Of a stretch of DNA of 6,060 nucleotides, positions 1 to 6,025 are shown piece by piece; position 1 is the first letter of the stretch, and each line of letters starts with the position of its first letter. Position numbers and translations under genes: made by a program. The DNA lies in assembly GCA_003165855.1 (NCBI GenBank), contig PMXH01000311.1:1244-7303 (forward strand), given 5' to 3'. This DNA comes from Acidobacteriaceae bacterium (GTDB lineage Bacteria > Acidobacteriota > Terriglobia > Terriglobales > Acidobacteriaceae). The notes beneath the pieces were generated by a model. That model saw only the letters and a list, made by a program, of their open reading frames with translations, did no database searches and was not told where the DNA came from.

Positions 1-704
1 TAGTTGATCTCGAATTGCGAAGGCGCAACTTCAGGATGGTCTTTCTCGTTCTGGAAGCCCATCGCGCGCTGCACTTCCGCGGTCGTATCGATGAAGGTGC
101 GCAGCGCATCGCCGGGCAGAGAGTGATAATAGCCGCCGGTATTAACGTATTCGAACTTTCCCGTTTCGTGGTAGCTGCGCTCCGCGTCCGCACCCTTGAA
201 CAGGAAGCCCTCGATCTCGTTGGCGGCGTTGAGCGTGTAGCCTTTTTTCTTGTACAGTTCGTCGGCAAAGCCCTTCAGCACGCCGCGAATGTCGGCCGAG
301 TAGGGGGTGCCGCCCTTATCGATGACTTCGCCGAACACCAGCACTTTGCCGGAGCCGAACACATCGGCCGGACCCCAATAGAACGCCGACCAATCAATGC
401 CCAGCCGCAAGTCGCTCTCGCGCTGCGCGGTAAAGCCCCGAATCGAAGAGCCGTCGAAGGTGAGATTGTCCCAGCTCTTGACCAGAAACTTCTTGTCGTA
501 ATCCAGCATGTGCAGGCGGCCTTCGAGGTCGCTGAAGAGGACCGTCACGGCTTTGATCCGTTTTTCGTCGGTGAGGTACTTCAGTCGCTTCTCCTGGATC
601 TTGCCGATGGCGACGCGGTTCCTGCGCTGCTCCTTCGCTTCCAGATTTAGTTCTTCCAGTTCGTCGTAGGTGAGTGCCAGGAAATTACGTAGTTCGTTAG
701 GCAT
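1..704 (-). CDS. glnA: Glutamine synthetase, type I (N-terminal 234 residues, cut by the window edge)
   Basis: Glutamine synthetase makes glutamine from glutamate, ammonia and ATP in the cytoplasm and is the main entry point of nitrogen. Reading leftward from ATG at 704, the frame is open to the window edge with no stop. Residues about 51-110 are the beta-grasp domain, including FDGSSIRGF at 83-91. The catalytic domain starts with NEIEGFLF (162-169), whose Glu163 and Glu165 match the ExE metal ligands, then GGYYHSLP (190-197) and EVAPSQFE (225-232), which supplies two more metal-site glutamates. The 7-residue spacing between Glu225 and Glu232 is that of the GSI-alpha type (EVAPGQHE in others), but Ser replaces the usual Gly. 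The beta-grasp begins about 35 residues later than in E. coli GlnA, so there is a charged helical N-terminal extension. AAGGA at 710-714 sits 5 bases before the ATG. The C-terminal half, including any adenylylation loop, lies outside the window. The family call is very safe; the subtype is inferred. Confidence 0.95.
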   Translation of the reverse strand, partial: MPNELRNFLALTYDELEELNLEAKEQRRNRVAIGKIQEKRLKYLTDEKRIKAVTVLFSDLEGRLHMLDYDKKFLVKSWDNLTFDGSSIRGFTAQRESDLRLGIDWSAFYWGPADVFGSGKVLVFGEVIDKGGTPYSADIRGVLKGFADELYKKKGYTLNAANEIEGFLFKGADAERSYHETGKFEYVNTGGYYHSLPGDALRTFIDTTAEVQRAMGFQNEKDHPEVAPSQFEIN

Positions 705-709
705 GGATG

Positions 710-714
710 TCCTT
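710..714 (-). promoter_or_regulatory. Ribosome binding site of glnA
   Basis: On the minus strand this reads AAGGA, 5 bases before the ATG at 704, and supports that start. A second purine-rich match, AGGAG (719-723), lies 14 bases from the ATG, which is too far for normal use, though it could be an alternative docking site. Confidence 0.6.
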
Positions 715-780
715 CAGTCTCCTATTCGTTGTCGGCAAGAATGATAATGTCGGCATTAAGCAACGCCACGGATACAGGCA

Positions 781-802
781 GTTGAAATGGCTGGGTTTCA
801 AC
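781..802 (-). repeat. Perfect 7-bp inverted repeat in the glnA leader
   Basis: GTTGAAA (781-787) and TTTCAAC (796-802) are perfect reverse complements separated by an 8-base loop. The repeat could be an RNA hairpin inside the glnA leader or a dyad operator for a DNA-binding regulator. No U-tract follows, so it is not an intrinsic terminator. Confidence 0.5.
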
Positions 803-897
803 AGGGAAGAATAACGCGAGCGTACCGTCGCCGACAATCGAAAAAGCTGATGAGAGCTAGAAAAGAGATTTATCGAGAGTGGAGTGAGTTCGTCCGC

Positions 898-2223
898 TTA
901 TTTCCCTTTCTGCTCGTTCAGGATAGTTCTTAACCGCGCCTCCATTTGTTGAGCCTCGGCATCGAGGTGCAGGGCTCGGAGAACATTCGCGTAACTGGCC
1001 ATAGTTTCGGCGACGGCAGGATCGTGATCACCCAAAGCGTGCATCCTGATTTCCAAGGCCCGCTGGTAGACCTTCTGTGACTCGTCGTAGCGCTTCATAA
1101 GCAAGTAAAGCAGGCCAAGATTATTCAGGTCCGTTCCCAGTTCAGGGCTTTCGGGGCCCAGCGCTTTCTCGTCCAAGGCTACGGCCCGCAGGAACAAAGG
1201 CTCGGCCCGCTGCCTCTCTTTGCCAAGTTCATAGATCGCGCCCAAATTGTTCAAATCAGCGGCCAAGTCGGGACTATCCGGTCCCAGCACTTTCTCCCAG
1301 ATCGAGATGGAGTGCTCGTAAAGAGCAGCGGCTTCCTCGGATTTGTGCTCAGACTTCTTCAGTGCAGCCAGATTATCCAGGCTAGCCGCAACATCACGGT
1401 GCTCCGGCCCGAAGACGGCCTGGCGAATCTCCAGCGCGCGCTGCAACAAGGGCTCCGCATCGGCAAAATCCCGGCGCGCTCCGTAGCACAGGGCAAGGTT
1501 CTCCAGAGCGTTGGCATAATCAGGATGATTGCCCCCGACCGTCTTACCGAAGATGCTGACGGCCTGCCGGAACGAATCCTCGGCCTGCTGTGCCCGGCCG
1601 GTCCTTGAATACAGAGTTCCGATTGCTTCCAGGCTCTGCGCCACGTCCGCGCTCTCCGGTCCCGGATTCTTCCTGCGGCTGGCAAGAGACTCCAAGAGTA
1701 AAGGCTCAGCCTTATCGTAGGCTCCGGTCGCAGTGTAGACCTCGCCCAGATCGTTCTGGGTTTGCGTAATGTCGGGGTCGCCGGGATGCAGAAGCTCTTG
1801 CCGAATACTCAGCGCGTGAGTCAGCAATGGTTCGGCGTGAGCGTAGTCGTTGAGGCTCTTGTAGAGTTCCGCTTCTCCATTGAGCGTGTCGGAGACCTCC
1901 GCGGCTTCATCCCCGTAGATCGTCGTGTAGATCTGCAGCGCGCGCTCGTATAGCGGCAGAGCTTCGGCGTACTTTCCCTCCGCCCGATCGATCTCAGCCA
2001 GATCCAGAAGAGTTCGCGGACGCCTTGGGTCCTTGGCTTGCAAAGTCTCGGCAAACTTCAGATTCGCCGTGAGCAGTCTCTCGGCCTCGGCGAAATTCGC
2101 CGCCTTTCCCGCTTTGGCGGCCGCCTCTTCCGTTGCCTTCCATGAATCCTGAGCCGCCAGCAAAGTAGGAGCGAGAAGAAGGGAAACGATCCCACCAGCC
2201 AGCACGCACTTGCGTTGCGTCAT
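898..2223 (-). CDS. Secreted kinesin-light-chain-type tetratricopeptide repeat protein
   Basis: This 441-residue protein is a TPR solenoid likely to act as a protein-binding scaffold outside the cytoplasm. A Sec signal peptide occupies residues 1 to about 25 (Arg/Lys start, GGIVSLLLAPTLLAA core). After a linker helix pair, about nine repeats of exactly 42 residues run to near the C-terminus. The helix-A position recurs at 73, 115, 157 (NDLG), 199, 241 (ENLA), 283 (DNLA), 325 (NNLG), 367 (NNLG) and 409. Helix B carries the A-EPLL-RALEI pattern, followed by LGP(E/D)(S/H)P-type loops, as in kinesin light chain TPRs (TPR_10/TPR_12 families). No catalytic domain is seen. The ATG lies 14 bases after the stop of the upstream peptidase gene and has no visible Shine-Dalgarno sequence, which suggests translational coupling. 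It probably works with that peptidase, which also carries TPRs. The partner is unknown; the family assignment is secure. Confidence 0.93.
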   Translation of the reverse strand: MTQRKCVLAGGIVSLLLAPTLLAAQDSWKATEEAAAKAGKAANFAEAERLLTANLKFAETLQAKDPRRPRTLLDLAEIDRAEGKYAEALPLYERALQIYTTIYGDEAAEVSDTLNGEAELYKSLNDYAHAEPLLTHALSIRQELLHPGDPDITQTQNDLGEVYTATGAYDKAEPLLLESLASRRKNPGPESADVAQSLEAIGTLYSRTGRAQQAEDSFRQAVSIFGKTVGGNHPDYANALENLALCYGARRDFADAEPLLQRALEIRQAVFGPEHRDVAASLDNLAALKKSEHKSEEAAALYEHSISIWEKVLGPDSPDLAADLNNLGAIYELGKERQRAEPLFLRAVALDEKALGPESPELGTDLNNLGLLYLLMKRYDESQKVYQRALEIRMHALGDHDPAVAETMASYANVLRALHLDAEAQQMEARLRTILNEQKGK

Positions 2224-2237
2224 CGCTATCAGTCTGC

Positions 2238-4070
2238 CTATTGAATCTCCAAGGAGACGATACTACCTTCTCCCGCGGAGGTCTCGCGATAGTTGACCGC
2301 TACTTTCTGCTTGCTCCAGTCGCAGGAAAATGCGTCGGCTCCGATCAGGACGAGGTGGTTCCGGTCGGCGACATTCATCTTCCAAGTCTTCGCTCCTGAG
2401 ACCAAAGTGAATGAGGCCAGCGGCGAGTTCGAGCAATCCACATGGGTCAGCATCCCACGAAGAAACTTCACCGGCCCGGAAGGCGTCTTCGCGACAACGG
2501 GAGAGCTGGCGTCTTCTGGTGGCTGCCTCCGCACGACCAGCACCGAACCCGCGCTCTCACCTTGCGCCTGCATCATTGCCTTGAACTGTTGCGCTTGGGC
2601 AAGCAGCGTGGTCACCTGAGAAGCCAGCAAAGGATTGTCGGTAACCTGCAGCGACCGCAGCACCGCAATCGCCTGATCCGCCTGCCGGTTTGCCAGATAG
2701 ATGTTGGCCAGATTGAAGAGGTAACTTTCGTTGCGCGGGCTGATCGCAATCGCCTTCCGCATCGTACCCAGAGCCTTGGCTGGATCGCGGGCAGTGGATT
2801 GCGCGAACGCCAGAAGCGCGTAAGAGTCGGCAAAATTGGGATCCAGGCGGATGGAAGTTTCCAATTCCTCAATCATGGCCGGCGCGTTGCTACCGCCGCC
2901 GAAACCACCTTCGCGGGCCATCAGCATCGCGCTGTAATAGTGGACCCGCGGATCCTTGGAGTCCAGTTGTGAAGCGCGCCTAAAGTATTCTCCGGCCTGG
3001 GTGAAATCCTGTTTCTGCAAGTAGGCGTAACCCAGACCGCGGCACGCCGCTGCATTATTCGGATCGGACTTCAGAATGTCCTGAAATTCACTTACCGCTC
3101 GCTCCTGGTAGTCGCGCGAATGCAGGTGGACGTCCGCCAGTACCGCGTTGCCCGCCGCAGAGCTCAGAGGAGCCACAGTGTAGTTGTTGGATGCAATGTT
3201 GGCCGGGTTAGGAATCGGATAATACTTGTAGTGGCCGCTGCTGACGTAGTTACGCAAAGTCTTGTCGAACTGCGCCGGGCTCATCCCGAAGGCTTGTTGA
3301 ATCGCGTCGTCGACTCCCGTGTGCTTGTTCTCTTCGAGGTCGAAGTAGAGCGCGACTTTAGGCAACAGCTGATTGTCATAGATGTAATGCATCAGCATGC
3401 CCGACTCGGCATAGAACGAGTTCCGATGGTCCCCACTCTCGTTGTAGGTCGGAGAATTCTGCTGCACCCGGAACAGGTCGGCGATCTTCATCGTCCCCAC
3501 TTGCTGAAGGATCACGTACTCGTTGTTGGGAATCTTTCCCACTCGGGCTTCTTTGCTGTCCACTTCAATGCTGGAAAAATATTCCGCGAAACCCTCTTGA
3601 AACCAGGGATCGAACTCCCCTTGGAGATTGCCGTTCATCAACTGGTGGGCATATTCATGGAACACCACGGTCCAGGGATTCTCCACCGACATGTCGAGCA
3701 GGATGAAGCTGCGGTCGCTGCCTTGCTGGAAGAGTCCCGCCAGCTCAATGGGCTTGCCTTTGAATAACGGCGCAAACTGTCGCATCTCTTTGCCGTTGCG
3801 GAAAGCCACGATCTGCAGCGGAATCGGCAGGTTTACATTTGCCTTGGTCATCAAAGCGCCAAAGACGGCGCGCATCTGCTCGAAGCGCATCGCGACTTCG
3901 CGGCCACGCTTCTCGCCCGCGTCAGTGACCACGGAGAAATTTGGCGAGCGCACTTCCACCCATTGGGATTCCCCCGCCAAAACCACAGGTGCCCTGCGGA
4001 AAGTGACGATCAGCAAAACCGCTAGCAGGAAGAAAAGAATGCGACGAGACCATCTAAAGCAAATATTCAT
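2238..4070 (-). CDS. Exported HExxH metallopeptidase (DUF1570/peptidase MA-like) with TPRs
   Basis: A 610-residue predicted extracytoplasmic zinc peptidase. Residues 1-32 form a signal peptide or anchor (RRILFFLLAVLLIV core, possible cleavage after VLA32). Residues about 36-290 are the peptidase domain: HEYAH at 138-142 gives two zinc ligands and the catalytic Glu139, and WFQEGFAEYF at 156-165 supplies the likely third ligand, Glu159 (gluzincin pattern). Residues about 309-480 hold roughly five TPRs, one interrupted by a glycine-rich stretch, GGFGGGS (388-394). Residues about 535-610 form a small beta-rich domain with Cys546 and Cys583, which could make a disulfide if exported; from memory, similar tails occur on other acidobacterial TPR proteins. 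GGAG at 4078-4081, 7 bases before the ATG, supports the start. The gene sits 51 bp after the S2P gene and 14 bp before the TPR gene, a likely operon. All active-site residues are present, so activity is plausible; the substrate is unknown. Confidence 0.9.
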   Translation of the reverse strand: MNICFRWSRRILFFLLAVLLIVTFRRAPVVLAGESQWVEVRSPNFSVVTDAGEKRGREVAMRFEQMRAVFGALMTKANVNLPIPLQIVAFRNGKEMRQFAPLFKGKPIELAGLFQQGSDRSFILLDMSVENPWTVVFHEYAHQLMNGNLQGEFDPWFQEGFAEYFSSIEVDSKEARVGKIPNNEYVILQQVGTMKIADLFRVQQNSPTYNESGDHRNSFYAESGMLMHYIYDNQLLPKVALYFDLEENKHTGVDDAIQQAFGMSPAQFDKTLRNYVSSGHYKYYPIPNPANIASNNYTVAPLSSAAGNAVLADVHLHSRDYQERAVSEFQDILKSDPNNAAACRGLGYAYLQKQDFTQAGEYFRRASQLDSKDPRVHYYSAMLMAREGGFGGGSNAPAMIEELETSIRLDPNFADSYALLAFAQSTARDPAKALGTMRKAIAISPRNESYLFNLANIYLANRQADQAIAVLRSLQVTDNPLLASQVTTLLAQAQQFKAMMQAQGESAGSVLVVRRQPPEDASSPVVAKTPSGPVKFLRGMLTHVDCSNSPLASFTLVSGAKTWKMNVADRNHLVLIGADAFSCDWSKQKVAVNYRETSAGEGSIVSLEIQ

Positions 4071-4073
4071 CCA

Positions 4074-4093
4074 GCGACTCCAAGTCCAGTCGC
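4074..4093 (-). promoter_or_regulatory. Hairpin overlapping the ribosome binding site of the peptidase gene
   Basis: On the minus strand GCGACT (4093-4088), an 8-base loop, and AGTCGC (4079-4074) form a perfect 6-bp stem. The Shine-Dalgarno GGAG (4081-4078) straddles the loop and the 3' arm, so the folded form would partly hide it. Ribosomes finishing the upstream gene, whose stop is at 4122-4124, could affect this fold. A role in translation control is inference. Confidence 0.35.
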
Positions 4094-4121
4094 GGGTATC
4101 CTACACCATCAATCATTTAGG

Positions 4122-5132
4122 TCAGTTCAGTCCCAGCCCCGTTCCCGGCATCAGCCGGATGATCACACCCAGCGCGGTCAGCACCGCGATGAAGTAGATC
4201 GTTGTTGCGCGGCTGGGACGGGCCGGCAGTTTCCCGGCAAAGAACGCTTGGTATCCCGCGCCCAGCGCTACCAGAAAGAACATGTTTTCTCTCAGCGCCA
4301 GTCCCAGAACGACGGACGCGGTGAGCAGCGCGACGCGTTCCGCCTTGCTTAGAGCCAGCACCGCTTGCCCTCCATCCAGCACCCAGACAGGAATCAGATT
4401 CAGCAGATTCAGAATCGCGCCCACACGCGCCAGCGCGGCCCACAGCGGATTGCCCGTCTGCCACCAGATCACGGCACACGCCACGGCTGCGAAAAATCCT
4501 GCCAGCGGCCCGGCCAGGCTGATTGCCGCCCGCGTCTCCAGCGGCACGCCCAGCGCCTGCCAGCGCACGTAGGCTCCCAGACCGGGCAGAAACACCGGCA
4601 TATCGGCCGGCAAGCCACGGCGCTTGATATCGATGAAGTGGCCCATTTCGTGAATCAGAATCAGGACCGCGAAGCCGATCCCAAACCTCATTCCTGACGC
4701 GGCCCAATAGATCCCGATGAAAACCACAAAGCTCAGAAGTGAGGTTAGCTTAAAGCGTCCGGTGAGCGAATTTCTCCTCGCCGCGTCCTGCCTCGCGAAC
4801 TCGCCCGCTGGTTCCGACCGTTGCGCCCATTGATCGCCACTCGGCTCCGGCAGTTGTGTCGCATTGGCGGCCACATCGAGACCTTGTGCATGATTCTTGA
4901 TCCAGTCGGCTTGGTTCGAGTTGGACGGCAACAGCTTGAGTCCGGCAAGCCATCTCTCCCGCGCCTCACGCAGTTCGCCTTTAGCCTCAAGCGCCTTCGC
5001 CTCTGCCGCGATTTGGTCCAGCTTGTCGGAATACACCAGCGCGTGGCAGTAGTCGCACGCCAGCGCTCCAGGCGCGAGTTCGCGCGAGCAGCGCCTGCAA
5101 TTACGAATCAGCTCAGGAGTGATCGAGGACAA
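4122..5132 (-). CDS. Zinc-ribbon/TPR/site-2 protease (M50) fusion membrane protein
   Basis: Predicted intramembrane zinc metalloprotease of the site-2 protease family, which cuts membrane-embedded helices, often to release anti-sigma factors or other signals. Residues 12-29 hold CRRC...CDYC, a four-Cys zinc ribbon. Residues about 41-75 fit one TPR-like helical hairpin (AKALEAKGELREARERW). A polar linker runs to about 128. The membrane core follows with about six helices: 130-146, 150-167 with HEMGH at 161-165 (two zinc ligands and catalytic Glu162), 203-224, 231-255 with the second signature NLIPVWVLDGG (245-255, Asp253 the third ligand), 267-298 and 309-328. No PDZ domain is present. The start is TTG at 5132: an in-frame stop lies seven codons upstream, no ATG occurs before Met148, and the start must precede the zinc ribbon. 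Its Shine-Dalgarno is weak (GAAGAG, about 14 bases away). It sits between a zinc-module membrane protein and an exported peptidase. The family is certain; the substrate is unknown. Confidence 0.92.
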   Translation of the reverse strand: MSSITPELIRNCRRCSRELAPGALACDYCHALVYSDKLDQIAAEAKALEAKGELREARERWLAGLKLLPSNSNQADWIKNHAQGLDVAANATQLPEPSGDQWAQRSEPAGEFARQDAARRNSLTGRFKLTSLLSFVVFIGIYWAASGMRFGIGFAVLILIHEMGHFIDIKRRGLPADMPVFLPGLGAYVRWQALGVPLETRAAISLAGPLAGFFAAVACAVIWWQTGNPLWAALARVGAILNLLNLIPVWVLDGGQAVLALSKAERVALLTASVVLGLALRENMFFLVALGAGYQAFFAGKLPARPSRATTIYFIAVLTALGVIIRLMPGTGLGLN

Positions 5133-5174
5133 GGCTTTGAACGACGCTCTTCAACAACAATTCTACGCGAGGCT

Positions 5175-5199
5175 GTCTGCGACGATCAGGCTCGCAGAC
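5175..5199 (-). repeat. Perfect 8-bp inverted repeat between two genes
   Basis: GTCTGCGA (5175-5182) and TCGCAGAC (5192-5199) are exact reverse complements with a 9-base loop. The hairpin starts 4 bases after the stop of the zinc-module membrane protein gene and ends 42 bases before the TTG start of the S2P gene. No T-run follows on the minus strand, so it is not a classical terminator. It could protect or process the upstream mRNA end or tune expression across the gap. Confidence 0.5.
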
Positions 5200-5203
5200 T
5201 TCT

Positions 5204-5971
5204 TCAATGCGATGGCTGCGGGGTACTGTCAAACGGTCCGAAGATTTGCAACGGGCGGCCCTGGGTTATCTTCCACGCGATTCTCATTCCAAAGAAGAGG
5301 ATCAACAGACCCATTGCACCCCACCCGGGACTATCCGAAAGCTGAAGGAACGGGGACGCCAGCCCGAGGAGCGCCAGTCGGCCGAGCCACGTCCCCACGT
5401 CCGCCAGGCTCATCTGGGGCCGTGCCGCTCTGGGCGCCGGTTCCGGCGCTTGTTCCGGAGACCCGTTCTCCAGTTGGCGCTGCTCCTGCCGCAGTTGCTG
5501 TTGCTGCGTCTGTCTCTGCTCTTTGCGCTCGTCGGCCAGATGAATCCAGATGGGAACCGCCGCCATCGACACCGCCGCATAGGTCAGTAGAGCCGCGGTA
5601 ATCTGGTAACGTCTGCCGCCGGTTCCATTGGAGGCCTTCATCATCGCCGTACCCACGATCCAGCCGACCCCGATCGACATGTAGCTGATCACCCAACCCT
5701 GCAGCAGGATGGCGACCAGGGCATACCCGATTAGTCCCACGACGGCTGCACCGATGCCCGCGGCAAGCGCGCGCACATATGCCGCATGCGTATCCATGGC
5801 CAATTCGCGGTGCATCTTCTCCGCACAGGCGGGACAAGCCATCGCATCATTGGTTCGATAGTATCGTCCGGCAATCGGCTGCTGGCAGAAGCGACAGCGA
5901 TCGCTTCCTGGCTTCCCCGTGTACTCAGCCGTTCCGAACTGCGGCGTGGGATTGTTGAAGGTGTCACTCAT
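5204..5971 (-). CDS. Membrane protein with N-terminal double-CxxC zinc-binding module
   Basis: A 255-residue protein I cannot assign to a named family. With ATG at 5971 as the start, Cys26/Cys29 (CRFC) and Cys46/Cys49 (CPAC) form a likely zinc-binding fold preceded by QFGTAEYTG (11-19). The hydrophobic segments are about 66-90, 92-111, 123-143, 193-210 and 217-233, giving four or five membrane helices. Between the third and fourth lies a Gln/Arg-rich helical stretch (149-168, with QQQQ) and a Pro/Ala-rich linker (170-185), probably a soluble loop. A longer frame reaches a TTG at 6022, but its 17 extra residues look non-coding and ATG 5971 precedes the familiar-looking MSDT N-terminus. A good GGAGG stands 19 bases upstream of this ATG, too far for normal use, so the start keeps some doubt. 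It lies 71 bp upstream of the S2P gene, whose product also has an N-terminal four-Cys module, which hints at a shared role. Function unknown. Confidence 0.8.
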   Translation of the reverse strand: MSDTFNNPTPQFGTAEYTGKPGSDRCRFCQQPIAGRYYRTNDAMACPACAEKMHRELAMDTHAAYVRALAAGIGAAVVGLIGYALVAILLQGWVISYMSIGVGWIVGTAMMKASNGTGGRRYQITAALLTYAAVSMAAVPIWIHLADERKEQRQTQQQQLRQEQRQLENGSPEQAPEPAPRAARPQMSLADVGTWLGRLALLGLASPFLQLSDSPGWGAMGLLILFFGMRIAWKITQGRPLQIFGPFDSTPQPSH

Positions 5972-6025
5972 GGCCCGGACGATAGCACAGCCTCCGGTGG
6001 CAAGGAAGAGGGACCTCAGCAAGAC

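Larger units (their letters stand above)
705..897 (-). promoter_or_regulatory. Intergenic leader of glnA with nested inverted repeats
   Basis: This is the only large gap in the window, between the TPR gene stop and glnA. On the minus strand an 8-bp arm TTGTCGGC (837-830) can pair with GCCGACAA (736-729), enclosing two smaller perfect hairpins: GTTGAAA/TTTCAAC (781-802) and TAATG/CATTA (745-758, 4-base loop). The outer helix closes 14 bases upstream of the nearer Shine-Dalgarno sequence. GCCGACA also occurs a second time at 748-754, so the 5' arm has two competing partners. This resembles a structured 5' leader. I could not match it to the known glnA (glutamine) riboswitch motif, nor find a convincing sigma-70 promoter. 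A regulatory role is inference from the base pairing alone. Confidence 0.35.

Noticed and set aside
15..650. A 211-codon plus-strand open frame opposite glnA.
   Set aside because: It lies wholly antisense to a clearly recognisable glutamine synthetase and has no known motifs; the open frame follows from the codon use of the real gene.
753..768. A sigma-54-like site (TGGC...TGC) in the glnA leader, minus strand.
   Set aside because: The GG and GC elements are 11 bases apart instead of the required 10, and the rest of the consensus is poor.
841..858. Terminator-like AGCT-loop-AGCT followed by T residues after the TPR gene, minus strand.
   Set aside because: The stem is only 4 bp with a 6-base loop, too weak for an intrinsic terminator; termination here cannot be claimed.
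3120..3767. A 215-codon plus-strand open frame opposite the peptidase gene.
   Set aside because: It is antisense to the HExxH domain and TPR start, and its product is rich in Val/Arg/His as expected for a shadow frame.
5160..5165. TAGAAT, a -10-like box upstream of the S2P gene, minus strand.
   Set aside because: No acceptable -35 element stands 16-18 bases upstream (best match 3 of 6), so a promoter is not supported.
5972..6022. N-terminal extension of the 255-residue membrane protein to TTG 6022.
   Set aside because: The extra residues show no conserved character, the TTG has no ribosome binding site, and ATG 5971 gives a natural N-terminus.
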